A DNA stretch of 64,000 nucleotides from positions 231,013-295,012 of the forward strand of contig NZ_KI259221.1 in assembly GCF_000467855.2 (NCBI RefSeq), given 5' to 3'. Both the position numbers and the translations under genes were made by a program. Shown piece after piece: positions 1 to 10,196 of this stretch. The DNA is from Porphyromonas sp. oral taxon 278 str. W7784. GTDB lineage: Bacteria > Bacteroidota > Bacteroidia > Bacteroidales > Porphyromonadaceae. Below the pieces are notes generated by a model. It saw only the letters and a program-made list of their open reading frames with translations, made no database searches and was not told where the DNA came from. The first letter of the stretch is position 1. Every line of letters starts with the position of its first letter.

Positions 1-59
1 ACCTACTGTAGGTCGTCTCGACGACCCACGGTGGGTCGCAAGGACGACCTACCGTAGGT
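1..59. repeat. 23-bp-period palindromic repeat array (family 2, copy 1)
   Basis: Three near-palindromic 13-bp cores start at 1, 24 and 47 (ACCTACTGTAGGT, ACCCACGGTGGGT, ACCTACCGTAGGT), exactly 23 bp apart. The 10-bp linkers (14-23 and 37-46) begin with CG and end in ACG, and the first, CGTCTCGACG, is itself nearly self-complementary. The array may continue to the left of the window. A second copy lies at 18253-18326. It is non-coding by appearance and its function is unknown. Confidence 0.85.
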
Positions 60-208
60 CGCTAAACCATCCCTCCGAAGGGGGACATAATTCACCCTCG
101 TCCTACCTACATATATGTATATTGAGTCGTAGCCATCTACCCAAAGAGTCTATAAGCTACTTTTACTCTGCCTTACAGGCAAATAAACTAACTAATTAAC
201 ACTAGAAC

Positions 209-2960
209 ATGCGTAAGTTTTACTCCTTGACGCTCCTTCTGTAGCTCGTCTTGTCCTGTGCTCTTGGACTAAGCACGGATCTTGCTGCTCAAGGGAAGCC
301 GACCGATATGAATATCATCGGGCACGTGACTGATGCTAATACCGGAGAGCAACCTCGCCGGGATCACCATCGCAATCAAAGGAACGACCTTCGGCACAGC
401 GACAGATGCTACAGGGCACTACTTCCTCAAGAATCTCAAGCAAAAGAAGGTCACTCTCGTCATGCGTGGCCTAGGCTACCTCAGTCAGGAGAGGATCGTC
501 GAAGTCCAGCCCAACAAGGTCACCGAAGTCAACTTTGAGGCTGAGCAGGACAACATCCGTATCGACGAAGTCGTCGTCTCGTCCAACCGTCAGGCTACGC
601 TCCGTCGTCTAGCACCTACCCTCGTGACGGTGCTCGATGGGAAGCTCTTTGAGAAGACCAATGCGACGAACCTCGCCCAAGGACTGATCTTCCAGCCAGG
701 TGTGCGTGTGGAGAACAACTGCCAGAACTGTGGCTTCAACCAAGTTCGCATCAACGGCCTCGATGGACGCTACTCACAGATCCTCATCGATAGCCGTCCG
801 ATCATGAGTGCCCTCGCAGGGGTATATGGCTTAGAGCAAATCCCCACGAACATGATCGAGCGTGTCGAAGTAGTCCGTGGCGGGGGCTCTGCCCTCTTCG
901 GCTCTTCGGCGATCGCAGGGGTGATCAATATCATCACAAAGGAGCCTCAGCGTAATAGCTTCTCCTTCAACGAAAGTATGGGATTCACTGGCTTCAAAGA
1001 CCTGGATAATAACCTAAGCTTCAACGGCTCCCTCGTCAGTGATGACAACCGTGCTGGAGCCATGGTCTTCGCCCAAGCTCGCTACCGTAAGGAGCACGAT
1101 GTCAATGGTGATGGCTACAGCGAACTAGGGCGCCTCGACTCCCGATCCCTGGGCTTCCGTGGTTACCTTCGTCCTACGGAATATACCCGCCTCACAGGTG
1201 AGGTCCATACCTTCAGCGAGGCTCGTCGTGGGGGTGACCATATCGACTGGCCCGAGCAAGTGGCAGGTGTGGCAGAGTCGATCCGTCACTCGGTCTACAG
1301 CGGCAACCTGAAGTTCGACGGCTACAGCTCAGACTACAAGAGCCACATCCAGCTCTATGCTTCGGCACAGCACATCACACGTAATAGCTACTACGGAGGT
1401 ATCGGTGAGCCTAAGCTCCGCAACAAGGCTGGCGACAAGTTCATCACGCCTCAGGGTACGGAGACAGATAATGAGGGCGAAGCACTGGGTACAGGCAAGA
1501 TCGGCCGGCCCATCCATCCGCTCGACTACGGGAAGAACTTCGGGATCACCCGTGGCCTCACTTGGGTCGGTGGTGCTCAGTACACCTATGACTTCTCTCG
1601 TCTACTCTTCATGCCTGCTCAGCTCCTCCTTGGTGCCGAATACAGCTACGACCGCCTGGAGGACAAGATGCCTCTAAGAGAGTGGGAGACCGAGAAGACG
1701 CTGGAGAATGGCTTCGACCTTAGTGCCAACCCACTCTCCCTCTCCCCAGCGCTCCGTCAGGTGATACGCAATGCGAGCCAGTTCGCCCAGGTAGAGTGGA
1801 AGAATGATCTCTGGAGCCTCCTCGTCGGGACTCGCCTCGATGAGAACTCCGCCGTCAAGGCAGCTATCTTCAGCCCCCGTGCTACCCTGCGCTTCAACCC
1901 CACGAAGAATATCAACCTCCGTGCTACCTATGCTAAGGGCTTCCGTGCTCCACAGGTCTTCGACGAAGACCTCCATGTAGGGGTCGTCGGTGGTGAGGCA
2001 CAGCGTGTCACCAATGCAGAGGACCTTCGCCCTGAGATCTCTCACTCCTTCAGCCTCAGCAACGATATGTACTTCCGTCTGGGTGAAGCACAGGCTAATG
2101 TCCTCGTCGAAGGCTTCTACACACGCCTTCTTGATGTCTTCACCAACTACAAGGATAAGTCCGAAAACGGGATCTCCTACTACACCCGTCACAACTACGG
2201 GATCGATGACAACGGCAAGCAGGTATCCTCGGGTGCTAAGGTCCTCGGCGTAAACCTCGAGGGGAAGATCTCCTACCGCTGGCTCTCCCTACAGGCAGGG
2301 CTCACCCTGACGAGCAATAAGTATGACGTCAACCAGGAATGGGGTGTACGTCAGAAGATCAAGGGGGACCATGATGCCTCGTACTATGAGAACTTCGTCC
2401 CCAAGGCGGACGGATCAGACTTCGACAACGTAGCAGTCGACGGCGAACCTCAGACTGTATCGATGACCTCGAAGGAGATCACTCGTACGCCCTCTACCTA
2501 CGGGTACTTCACGATCGGGATCAACCCCATCCGTCCGCTGAATATCGCCCTGACGGGTACCTACACAGGATCGATGTACGTGCCTCACGTCGTCAAGTGG
2601 GGGCAGGGCTCTGCTGTCACTGACCGCAATGCCATCGCACAGGGCCTCCGCACCGAAGGCTACAAGCTTCCTCTTGTCGACGACAAGGGTGCCCCCATCC
2701 TCGAGGACGGGAAGCAGAAGGAAGCTAACGTCGAATGGAACGAGCTGGTCAAGACCAAGGGCTTCTTCGACCTCGGAGCTAAGATCACCTACGACCTCCG
2801 CCTCTTCACCAAAGCAAACGTCCAGATCTACTGCGGGCTCAACAACCTATTCAATGCCTTCCAGAGTGACTATGACTTCGGAGCCGACCGTGATAGTGGT
2901 TACATCTATGGTCCTACGATGCCCCGATCGGGTTACTTCGGTCTGAAGTTCACCTTCTGA
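209..2960 (+). pseudogene. TonB-dependent outer-membrane receptor, 5' end disrupted
   Basis: TonB-dependent receptors import bulky ligands such as haem, cobalamin or siderophores across the outer membrane. An open frame from 333 to 2960 encodes a carboxypeptidase-regulatory-like segment, a plug domain (including the stretch NNCQNCGFNQVRINGL and a GGGSALFGSSAIAGVINIIT-type motif) and a beta-barrel ending in the usual terminal Phe (LKFTF). The natural start appears to be ATG 209, which opens a signal peptide (MRKFYSLTLLL), but TAG at 242-244 stops that frame. It resumes (LVLSCALGLSTDLAAQGKP...) and runs into the plug frame only if one extra base near 351-352 (GAGCAACCTC for GAGCACCTC) is removed. 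Two lesions within about 110 bp suggest decay, although sequencing error is possible. Starting at 333 would lack a signal peptide. The ligand cannot be told from sequence. Confidence 0.75.
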
Positions 2961-3010
2961 TCGTGGTAGTTTCCACCCGATGAACTAGGGCTTCTGCCCC
3001 ACTCCATCCT

Positions 3011-3058
3011 GTAAAGTCCTCCCCTTGCATCCAGTGAGATGCAAGGGGAGGACTTTAC
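3011..3058. terminator. Perfect 21-bp hairpin terminator
   Basis: Left arm 3011-3031 and right arm 3038-3058 are perfect reverse complements around a 6-nt loop. It lies 50 bp after the TonB receptor stop. The T-tract after it is weak. Confidence 0.85.
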
Positions 3059-3084
3059 CTTATCACACTATGCACTTAATATCT

Positions 3085-3092
3085 TAAATTTG
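3085..3092 (+). promoter_or_regulatory. Bacteroidota -7 box for tsaE-tdk
   Basis: TAAATTTG matches the Bacteroidota sigma-ABfr -7 consensus TAnnTTTG and lies 54 bp before the tsaE start. No clear -33 TTTG is visible. Confidence 0.5.
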
Positions 3093-3146
3093 TAAGCAAG
3101 AATACTGAGGAGAAACCCCTAATTTCCCTCCCAACAAGACTGACTA

Positions 3147-3605
3147 ATGGACACAGAGACCACCTACCTCTTAGCTGCCCCTGATGCCTTAGAGCCTATC
3201 GCTCGACAGTTCATCGAAGAGGTCCTCCCTTGGGGAGATGTCTTTGCCTTCTATGCCCCTATGGGTACGGGCAAGACCACCTTCATCAAAGCGCTCTGCA
3301 CAGCTCTGGGCGTAGAGGATGTCATCAATAGCCCTACCTTCTCCATCATCAACGAATATCGAGCTGAGCCCTCAGGTGAGCTCATCTACCACTTCGACTG
3401 CTATCGCCTAGAGAAGCTCTCCGATGCGCTTAACCTAGGTGTAGAGGACTATCTCCAGAGCGGTGCCCTATGCTTCATCGAATGGCCTGAGGTCATGGAG
3501 GATATCCTCCCCGCTGATACCGTACGTGTCACCCTCGAAGAAGTGGAGGGTGGAGCACGCCGACTCACTGCACGATACCACCGAGGAGAAGAAAAGCCAT
3601 GCTAA
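3147..3605 (+). CDS. tsaE: TsaE, tRNA threonylcarbamoyladenosine biosynthesis ATPase
   Basis: TsaE is the ATPase partner of TsaB/TsaD in making the universal t6A modification at position 37 of ANN-decoding tRNAs in the cytoplasm. The 152-residue protein has the family's normal length. It shows a Walker A motif GTGKT at residues 40-44, the switch-like SPTF segment, HFDCYRL, and the conserved FIEWPE motif near residue 110. Its last codons overlap the tdk start by 7 bp (ATGCTAA), so the two genes are probably translationally coupled. A -7 promoter box lies just upstream. Confidence 0.95.
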   Translation: MDTETTYLLAAPDALEPIARQFIEEVLPWGDVFAFYAPMGTGKTTFIKALCTALGVEDVINSPTFSIINEYRAEPSGELIYHFDCYRLEKLSDALNLGVEDYLQSGALCFIEWPEVMEDILPADTVRVTLEEVEGGARRLTARYHRGEEKPC

Positions 3606-4189
3606 ACACCTTTGAGACGGGACTGGCCCGTGTACGGGGAAGTATCGAGGTGATCTGTGGGGCGATGTTCAGCGGTAAGACCGAGGAGCTCCTTCGCCGT
3701 CTTCGCCGAGCGAAGATCGCTGGCCTTAGGGTCGAGATCTTCAAGCCTACGATCGATGTCCGCTACGATGAGTCCGCTGTCGTCTCCCATGACCGCAATA
3801 CCATCGCCTCTACCCCCATCGACAATTCGTCCAACCTACTACTCCTCGCCTCCAACGTGGATGTTATCGGCATCGACGAGGCACAGTTCTTCGACGAGCG
3901 CCTCCCCGATGTAGTGGAGCAACTAGCAGACCAGGGAATCCGGGTGATCATTGCTGGTCTCGACATGGACTTCAAGCGTCTCCCCTTCGGTCCTATGGCT
4001 CACCTCTGTGCCATCGCCGACTCTGTCGACAAGATCCACGCCATCTGTGTAGGCTGTGGTAGCTGGGCAAACTACTCCTACCGCCTCGTCTCTGGCGACC
4101 AGCAGGTGATGCTGGGTGAGGCCAAGGAGTACCAACCGCTCTGTCGCACCTGCTACCTCAAGTATCTCAAGAATCAAACGAACTCTTAA
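3599..4189 (+). CDS. tdk: Thymidine kinase (type II)
   Basis: This cytosolic enzyme phosphorylates thymidine to dTMP with ATP for nucleoside salvage. The 196-residue protein carries the P-loop GAMFSGKT at 21-28, the DEAQFF catalytic segment at 93-98, and a C-terminal zinc site of two CxxC pairs (C150/C153 and C182/C185), all typical of the tetrameric TK1-like family. It overlaps tsaE by 7 bp. Salvage fits the nucleotide-hydrolysing lipoprotein directly downstream and the secreted nucleases elsewhere in the window. Confidence 0.96.
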   Translation: MLNTFETGLARVRGSIEVICGAMFSGKTEELLRRLRRAKIAGLRVEIFKPTIDVRYDESAVVSHDRNTIASTPIDNSSNLLLLASNVDVIGIDEAQFFDERLPDVVEQLADQGIRVIIAGLDMDFKRLPFGPMAHLCAIADSVDKIHAICVGCGSWANYSYRLVSGDQQVMLGEAKEYQPLCRTCYLKYLKNQTNS

Positions 4190-4203
4190 TCTCCCACCCC
4201 ATC

Positions 4204-5064
4204 ATGCTTCACACCAAGAAACTTCTTACTCTAGGAGCTTCTTCGCTCCTATCACTCTCCCTCCTCTCTAGCTGCTTCATCAGCGTAGGCTCTAGAGGGA
4301 GTACGGTCTACCAACAAGAGCGTCAGGTCTCCCATGCTATGAGCCCTACCCTCGGGGGGAAGCTCTTCTCTTCGGCTTGGATCCAGCGATCAGCCGAATA
4401 CAAGGCGCTCTGTCAGCAGGCTTACAACATCGCTACCGAGCGACTTCTCGCCGCCACATCCAGACCTCTAGCTCCAGGGGAGAAGCGCTGGGCGATCGTC
4501 ACCGATATCGACGAGACGATGGTCGACAATACAGCCAACTCCGTCTACCAAGCTCTCCGAGGCGAAGACTACGTACAAGCCTCTTGGGACAACTGGTGCG
4601 ATCAGGCCGACGCCGTAGCACTGCAGGGAGCGGTAGACTTCTTCCGTAGAGCAGATGCCCTCGGTGTAGATATCTACTATATCTCCAACCGCAATGAGCT
4701 GAATCGGGCCGGTACGATACGCAACCTCCGTGCCCTAGGCTTCCCCCAGATCGACGACAGCCACTTCATGCTCAAGGACAAGACCTCGGACAAGACTGCT
4801 CGTCGTAATAAGGTCCTAGAGACGCACAATATCCTGATGCTCCTCGGCGACAACCTCGGGGACTTCGACCACTTCTTCGACATCCATGACGAAGCGGTAC
4901 GTGACCAAGGGGTCGTGCGCTTCGCTGAGGAATTTGGTCGACGCTTCATCGTCCTGCCCAATCCGAACTATGGCACATGGGAGCCTGCTATGAATGGTGG
5001 CTACATAGGCCTCACTGAGAAGGACCAGAAGCTCGTCACCAAGCTCCGCACCCAGAGAAAGTAG
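4204..5064 (+). CDS. 5'-nucleotidase, lipoprotein e(P4)-like HAD phosphatase
   Basis: This is a surface or periplasmic acid phosphatase of the haloacid dehalogenase superfamily. Relatives (Haemophilus e(P4)) dephosphorylate nucleoside monophosphates and NMN so that nucleosides can be imported. The N-terminus is a lipoprotein signal with lipobox LLSSC (Cys 24). The HAD motif I is DIDETMVDN (Asp 101, Asp 103), and the motif II region is YYISNRNE. The length of 286 residues is usual for the family. It follows tdk by 14 bp, and the pairing of an external 5'-nucleotidase with a thymidine kinase suggests nucleoside acquisition. The substrate range is inferred from the family. Confidence 0.88.
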   Translation: MLHTKKLLTLGASSLLSLSLLSSCFISVGSRGSTVYQQERQVSHAMSPTLGGKLFSSAWIQRSAEYKALCQQAYNIATERLLAATSRPLAPGEKRWAIVTDIDETMVDNTANSVYQALRGEDYVQASWDNWCDQADAVALQGAVDFFRRADALGVDIYYISNRNELNRAGTIRNLRALGFPQIDDSHFMLKDKTSDKTARRNKVLETHNILMLLGDNLGDFDHFFDIHDEAVRDQGVVRFAEEFGRRFIVLPNPNYGTWEPAMNGGYIGLTEKDQKLVTKLRTQRK

Positions 5065-5104
5065 TCATCCTACACGATTCGCTACCTTAGACCACACCAG
5101 ATCC

Positions 5105-6433
5105 ATGCTTACACCTAATGAAATCCGTCAGATCACGGCCTTGATGCGCCGTGAGGTCGTCCCCGCCACTGGCTGTACAGAGCCAGCGGCCGTCGCTCTA
5201 GCTGTTGCCTACGCTGCGTCCCTTGTGGACTCGGCACCCAAGAGCATCGAAGTCCTGCTTAGCGCCAATATGCTCAAGAACGCTATGGGCGTAGGTATCC
5301 CCGGCACGGGCACCTTCGGTATACCGATAGCGATCGCCCTAGGTGCTATCCTAGCCCAGCCCGAGAAGCAACTCGAGCTCCTGGATAGCTTCACTGAGGA
5401 GGAGCTCCAGCGAGCCAAAGCCCTCACCAAGACTGAATGCATCGAGGTGGGACTCAAAGAAGGGGACGGCATCGACCGCCTGCATATCGAGGTACGACTG
5501 ACCGATACCGAGGGGCATGTAGCCCGATCGGTCATCAAGGCTACCCACACAGGGCTCACGGAGCTCTCGCTGGATGGAGTGGATCGGATGGGGCTGAGAC
5601 AGGAGGCTGTAGCTCAGGAGGCATGTACCGAGGAGACGACGGAGGAAGAGCCGATAGCGCTCACCTTCGACCTCGTCTACGGCTATGCACTAGAGGCTCC
5701 TCTGGAGGAGATCAGCTTCATCTACGAGGCGGCCCTACAGAATAAGCATGCCAGCGAATACTCGCTAGCCCACAACTACGGACATAGCCTCGGGAAGCTA
5801 TTGAATAGTGACCTCGGTCAGCGCTACTTCGGTAATACCCCGCTGACCCGCATGCTTGCCTACACCAGCTCCGCCTGCGATGCCCGTATGGACGGAGCAC
5901 CCATCACGGTGATGAGCAACTCTGGGAGTGGGAACCAAGGGATCTCCTCGATGCTCCCCGTCCTGACGTTTGCCGAAGAGCAGGGAGCAGACCTAGAGCA
6001 GACGACGCGTGCCATCATGATGAGCAGTCTCCTCGTGGTCTACATCAAGCAGCTCCTGGGGCGTCTCTCCTGTCTCTGCGGTATGGTCGTCTCGGGGATA
6101 GGCTCAGCCTGCGCTGTCACCTACCTCATGGGTGGGACGAAGGAGCAGTCTATAGGAGCGGTCAAGAACATGATCGGCAATGTCTCGGGGATGATCTGCG
6201 ATGGCGCTAAGCCCAGCTGTAGTCTCAAGGCTTCGACGGGCGTAGGCTCAGCCATGATCTCCGCCATGCTCTCGATGCAGGGCCATGTAGTGACCGCCAC
6301 CGAAGGGATCGTAGATGACGACATAGATATCTGCATACGCAATCTGGCGGATCTCGGACGGGACGGCATGGCCGAGACCGACCTCAAGGTCCTGAAGATC
6401 ATGACGAGCAAGAAGAAGCACGCCGGTGCTTAG
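5105..6433 (+). CDS. cyuA: L-cysteine desulfidase / UPF0597 (serine dehydratase alpha-like) family protein
   Basis: Proteins of this family (E. coli CyuA/YhaM, archaeal cysteine desulfidase) break L-cysteine down to pyruvate, sulfide and ammonia using an iron-sulfur cluster. Recognition rests on the N-terminal VVPATGCTEPAAVALA motif (Cys 24), the later cysteine-containing segments SSACDARMDG, LSCLCGMVVSG and ICDGAKPSCSLK, and a length of 442 residues. It is cytoplasmic with no signal peptide. It lies 40 bp after the e(P4)-like gene. Hydrogen sulfide production from cysteine is common in oral Bacteroidales. The exact substrate (cysteine or serine) is not proven by sequence. Confidence 0.85.
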   Translation: MLTPNEIRQITALMRREVVPATGCTEPAAVALAVAYAASLVDSAPKSIEVLLSANMLKNAMGVGIPGTGTFGIPIAIALGAILAQPEKQLELLDSFTEEELQRAKALTKTECIEVGLKEGDGIDRLHIEVRLTDTEGHVARSVIKATHTGLTELSLDGVDRMGLRQEAVAQEACTEETTEEEPIALTFDLVYGYALEAPLEEISFIYEAALQNKHASEYSLAHNYGHSLGKLLNSDLGQRYFGNTPLTRMLAYTSSACDARMDGAPITVMSNSGSGNQGISSMLPVLTFAEEQGADLEQTTRAIMMSSLLVVYIKQLLGRLSCLCGMVVSGIGSACAVTYLMGGTKEQSIGAVKNMIGNVSGMICDGAKPSCSLKASTGVGSAMISAMLSMQGHVVTATEGIVDDDIDICIRNLADLGRDGMAETDLKVLKIMTSKKKHAGA

Positions 6434-6500
6434 TCCCCCATTGGGCTCACCGATAGCGTCCCTCAGCTCGTACCAACTCATATAATCAGCACCCTATTGG

Positions 6501-8558
6501 ATGAACCCAAATAGAACGATGCACTTTGCCCTCAGCTTCCTAGCAGGCTCACTCCTGCTCTGGAGCTGTGCCAACCAAGGAGCTCCCGAGGGAGGCCCCT
6601 ATGATATGGAGCCTCCCCGGCTACTCCAAGCCAACCCTGAGGTCAAGGCCACGGGCGTCACTACCCGACACTTCGTCCTGACCTTCGATGAGAATGTCAA
6701 GCTCTCGAGCCAGACCGACAAGATCATCGTCTCCCCCCCACAGCGAGAGGCGGCACGTATCACCGCCAGTGGACGGCACGTCAATATCCAGCTCGAAGAT
6801 AGCCTACGCCCCTCCACGACCTATAGCTTCTACTTCGACGACGTCATCGTAGACAACAACGAGGACAATCCCCTCGAGGGCTTCAGCTACCTCATCTCCA
6901 CGGGGGAGCGTATCGACTCGATGCAGGTCGCGGGGCGTATCGTCGATGCCCTCACCTACGAACCCATGAGCGGGCTCATCGTGGGAGCTTACCCCAGCGC
7001 CATGCTTCAGGATAGCACCCTGCAGAAAGTAGCCTTCCCCTATGTCAGCAAGACGAATAAGATGGGCTACTTCACCATGCGCGGGCTCCCCGATAGTACC
7101 TACCGTGTCTTCGCTACGAAAGATAATGATGCCAACTATCAGTACAGCGACCGAAGTGAAGGGCTAGCCTTCTCCCGACAGGACTACAAGACAAGCCTCC
7201 TCGACAGCATGCGTACCGATACGATACGTATCGATTCGATCGTGCGCCGAGATACCCTCTATCGGGACTCGCTGGTCACCCACCCCCATACCTATTACTT
7301 CCCCCAGGATGTCGCCCTGCGCTACTCGGTAGCCCATCTCCAGCAGGTGGGTATGGAGCGCTACAGCCGTCTGGATAGCCTAGTGTGCCGGGTGGAGTTC
7401 TTGACCGAGGTCAAGGCACTCCCTCGACTACGCTCCCTCGACAAGCCTTCCTCCCCCGAGGATCGGCTATACTGGGCTACGGCTAAGGGGCGTAGCGTAG
7501 ACTTCTGGCTCAGGGATCCCGATCTCATCGCCCGAGACTCGGTGCGCTTCACCCTCACCTATCCTAAGACCGACTCGCTTTTCGTCGTGAGGGAGCAGAC
7601 GGATACCCTCCTCTTCGTCAAGCCTCCTACTCGCACGAAGAAGGCTACTAAGGAAGCTACCCCAGAGCGCTCCCCCCTCCAGCTGACGCTCGCTGGTGCT
7701 AAGGGGCTAGCATCGGGTACTCCTGGCGACAGCCTCTACCTCGTGGCCTCTCGCCCTCTGGAGGCATTCCCCAGCTCCGCCATCCGCCTAGAGGTGCGTC
7801 AGGACTCGACCTACAAGCCTCAGCCCTTCACCCTCGAGGTCAATTCGCTCGATCGCCTACGCTATACCCTGCGCTTCGACCGAGCCTACGGCCATAGCTA
7901 CCGAGCTACACTCGACTCCGCGGCCCTGAGAGACATCTACGGAGCGGTCTCTGACTCGACGGCCTACACCCAGCAGATACAGAAGGAGGAGGAACTAGGG
8001 CACCTCTCCGTGACGCTCCAAGGTATCCGCTCCGATGCCCTCGTACAGCTCCTCGACAAGAGCGATGCCGTGCTCCTACAGGCTCGGGCAACTGAGGTGA
8101 AGAGCGACTCTACTCAGTCCCTCCCCGCCTCCTCCACGGCAGAGGGCGACAAGGTACTCAAGGACCTCCTCGCCCAGCAAAGTGGGCGGGTAGCGATGAA
8201 GGACAGCCTCCCGACAGATAGCGTCCAAGGGAAGTCCCAGCCTCTAGAGTCCTGTCGGGTCTCCTTCCGTGATCTCAAGCCTGGGGACTACTACCTACGC
8301 CTCATCGTCGACACGGACCACAATGACGAATTTACCCCAGGGGACTATCCTACTCGAGACCCCGAAGAGGTGTACTACTGCCCGCAGACCTTCGCCGTGA
8401 AGAAGGGCTTCACCTCAGAGGAGAAGTGGAACATCCACGCTGTCTCCCCCTTCTCTGCCAAGCCCGAAGCCCTACGCAAGACAAAGCCCGACGAAGCCAA
8501 GAAGAAGCGTGAGGACAAGAACGCCGAGTACTACAAGCGCTGGGGGCGCAAGCGTTAG
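6501..8558 (+). CDS. Ig-like (SbsA/Big_5) domain lipoprotein
   Basis: This 685-residue envelope lipoprotein is of unknown function. It has a signal peptide ending in lipobox SLLLWSC (Cys 23), then the common Bacteroidota start ANQGAPEGGPYDMEPP, an SbsA-type Ig-like domain (about residues 35-140, including RHFVLTFDENVKL and STTYSFYF) and a carboxypeptidase-regulatory-like segment around residues 145-210. A long Ser/Asp-rich central part follows. The last about 50 residues are Lys/Arg-rich. Orthologues occur across the phylum as single-copy genes, so a general envelope role is likely, but none is assigned. A strong hairpin terminator follows at 8591. Confidence 0.85.
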   Translation: MNPNRTMHFALSFLAGSLLLWSCANQGAPEGGPYDMEPPRLLQANPEVKATGVTTRHFVLTFDENVKLSSQTDKIIVSPPQREAARITASGRHVNIQLEDSLRPSTTYSFYFDDVIVDNNEDNPLEGFSYLISTGERIDSMQVAGRIVDALTYEPMSGLIVGAYPSAMLQDSTLQKVAFPYVSKTNKMGYFTMRGLPDSTYRVFATKDNDANYQYSDRSEGLAFSRQDYKTSLLDSMRTDTIRIDSIVRRDTLYRDSLVTHPHTYYFPQDVALRYSVAHLQQVGMERYSRLDSLVCRVEFLTEVKALPRLRSLDKPSSPEDRLYWATAKGRSVDFWLRDPDLIARDSVRFTLTYPKTDSLFVVREQTDTLLFVKPPTRTKKATKEATPERSPLQLTLAGAKGLASGTPGDSLYLVASRPLEAFPSSAIRLEVRQDSTYKPQPFTLEVNSLDRLRYTLRFDRAYGHSYRATLDSAALRDIYGAVSDSTAYTQQIQKEEELGHLSVTLQGIRSDALVQLLDKSDAVLLQARATEVKSDSTQSLPASSTAEGDKVLKDLLAQQSGRVAMKDSLPTDSVQGKSQPLESCRVSFRDLKPGDYYLRLIVDTDHNDEFTPGDYPTRDPEEVYYCPQTFAVKKGFTSEEKWNIHAVSPFSAKPEALRKTKPDEAKKKREDKNAEYYKRWGRKR

Positions 8559-8590
8559 CTAAGCCCCTAGCCCCAGCCAAGCATAAACTA

Positions 8591-8626
8591 AGGGCGGGAT
8601 ACCAGCTGTGACTGGTATCCCGCCCT
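8591..8626. terminator. 15-bp hairpin terminator
   Basis: Arms 8591-8605 and 8612-8626 (AGGGCGGGATACCAG and its complement) are perfect with a 6-nt loop, followed by a T-rich run. It ends the Ig-like lipoprotein gene. Confidence 0.85.
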
Positions 8627-8710
8627 TCTTCTTTTCGCTCTCCATTCCTCCTCCTTCACCCAGAACTAAAGCCCAAGCTCCTTCGCCCAAATCATCCCTC
8701 CGCTTCAGCC

Positions 8711-8818
8711 CCCATTCATGGGTCTCCGAAGGGAGGTATTCATGGGTCACTGCACCGACCCATTCATGGGGTCCTCGAGTGACCCATGCATGGGTCGCTC
8801 GAGCACCCCATCATAGTC
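8711..8818. repeat. 24-bp-period palindromic repeat array (family 1, copy A)
   Basis: Five 12-bp cores start at 8711, 8735, 8759, 8783 and 8807, exactly 24 bp apart. They are CCCATTCATGGG (twice), GGTATTCATGGG, CCCATGCATGGG and a degenerate last unit. The linkers are 12 bp and centre on CTCGAG in the last two. The array sits in the 458-bp gap before msrAB. The rest of that gap (8819-9016) shows only a weak promoter-like stretch near 8900. Confidence 0.9.
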
Positions 8819-9016
8819 CCCGAGCGCAGAGAGTAGATAATCTTTAGTTTCACTGCACGTAACCATTGGGTACAGACGTTTGTTAGTAAGATGTGGGCTT
8901 AGATTTCGCCCCCTTCGAGCGGATGCTTAGTGAGCACCTCCCGAGGGCTATGACGAGCGAGGAGGTAGGAGACACCTACCACTCCCTAATAACCAGTTAA
9001 CCCACCAGTATACACG

Positions 9017-10093
9017 ATGATGAAACAGAAAAGCATGCGTAGCCTTGCTCTCCTCGGCCTCCTTCTCTTGGGCTGTCTAGGGCTATGGGCACACACCCAC
9101 CGAAGAGAAAAGCAAACTAAAGATATTCGCCCAATGAAAGAGATCTATTTAGCGGGAGGGTGCTTCTGGGGCACCGAGCACTTCTTCAAGCAAGTACGGG
9201 GAGTCGTCTCCACCGAGGTAGGCTATGCTAATGGCCACAAGTCTACCGCACCGACCTACGAGGAGGTCTGCCAGCATACGACAGGCTTCGCCGAGACCGT
9301 ACATATCGTCTATGCCCCAGAGCAGATCGACCTCAGCAAGCTCCTCGAGCTCTACTTCATGACCATCAACCCCACGACGCTCAACAAGCAGGGAGGTGAC
9401 GTCGGCGACCAGTACCGCACAGGGATCTACTACACCGACCCCAAGGATCTGCCGACGATACAGGCAGCCCTCACGGCTCTTCAGAAGAAGTACACTGCTC
9501 CGATCGTCATCGAAGCTAAGCCCTTGACGAACTTCTACAACGCCGAGGACTATCATCAGGACTATCTGGATAAGAACCCTGGGGGCTACTGCCACATTCG
9601 CCCCGAGCTCTTCCGCCTAGCTAAGGAAGCCAACCCCTACACCAAGCCCTCCGACGAAGAGCTACGTCGCCGACTCACCCCCACACAGTACGCCGTGACC
9701 CAGCATGCGGGAACGGAGCATCCCTTCGACAATGATTACTGGGATGAGAAGCGTGAAGGGATCTACGTCGACATCACCACGGGCGAGCCCCTCTTCATCT
9801 CTACGGACAAGTTCGAGTCGGGCTGTGGATGGCCCAGCTTCTCCCGCCCTATAGACACGACCCTCCTTGTCGAGAAGAGAGACACCACCCACGGCATGAT
9901 ACGTACCGAGGTCAAGAGCAAGACAGGGGACGCTCATCTGGGGCATGTCTTCGATGACGGCCCCCAAGAACTCGGCGGGCTACGCTACTGCATCAATAGC
10001 GCTGCCCTCAAATTCATCCCTCGTGAGGAGATGGAGCAGGCAGGCTATGCTAAGTACCTACCACTCCTCGACAAGGCAAAGACTAAGAAGTAG
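9017..10093 (+). CDS. msrAB: Exported bifunctional methionine sulfoxide reductase MsrA/MsrB
   Basis: This fusion repairs both diastereomers of oxidised methionine in proteins. The N-terminus (residues 1-25) is hydrophobic with a possible lipobox LLLGC (Cys 20), so the enzyme probably acts outside the cytoplasm, perhaps membrane-anchored. The MsrA domain follows with the catalytic [10 protein letters not shown] motif (Cys 49) and ends near residue 195. The MsrB domain follows with [23 protein letters not shown] and the catalytic RYCINSAAL. It lacks the CxxC zinc pairs, as in Neisseria and Streptococcus MsrAB. At 358 residues it is the expected length. Thioredoxin-like partners would be needed for recycling, and one secreted TlpA-like protein lies at 44550. 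Confidence 0.93.
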   Translation: MMKQKSMRSLALLGLLLLGCLGLWAHTHRREKQTKDIRPMKEIYLAGGCFWGTEHFFKQVRGVVSTEVGYANGHKSTAPTYEEVCQHTTGFAETVHIVYAPEQIDLSKLLELYFMTINPTTLNKQGGDVGDQYRTGIYYTDPKDLPTIQAALTALQKKYTAPIVIEAKPLTNFYNAEDYHQDYLDKNPGGYCHIRPELFRLAKEANPYTKPSDEELRRRLTPTQYAVTQHAGTEHPFDNDYWDEKREGIYVDITTGEPLFISTDKFESGCGWPSFSRPIDTTLLVEKRDTTHGMIRTEVKSKTGDAHLGHVFDDGPQELGGLRYCINSAALKFIPREEMEQAGYAKYLPLLDKAKTKK

Positions 10094-10126
10094 CCTTCCG
10101 TCCCACATATACTCCCCTCCTAAACG

Positions 10127-10167
10127 AGATCGAGCCTTGCCCCCACGACGGGAGCAAGGCTCGATCT
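10127..10167. terminator. 14-bp hairpin between convergent genes
   Basis: Arms 10127-10140 and 10154-10167 (AGATCGAGCCTTGC and complement) flank a 13-nt loop. It lies between convergent msrAB and the secreted phosphatase/nuclease gene, so it probably serves both strands. Confidence 0.8.
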
Positions 10168-10196
10168 ATATAGAGGGATAGCTCGTAGGCTACGGG

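Noticed and set aside
8711-8818. CRISPR-like array
   Set aside because: Units are 12-bp palindromic cores with short, partly palindromic 12-bp linkers, not long repeats with unique spacers, and no cas genes occur.
8559-8847. Small open frames on both strands after the Ig-like lipoprotein
   Set aside because: They run through the terminator hairpin and repeat array A and have low-complexity HSW/THAW-type content.
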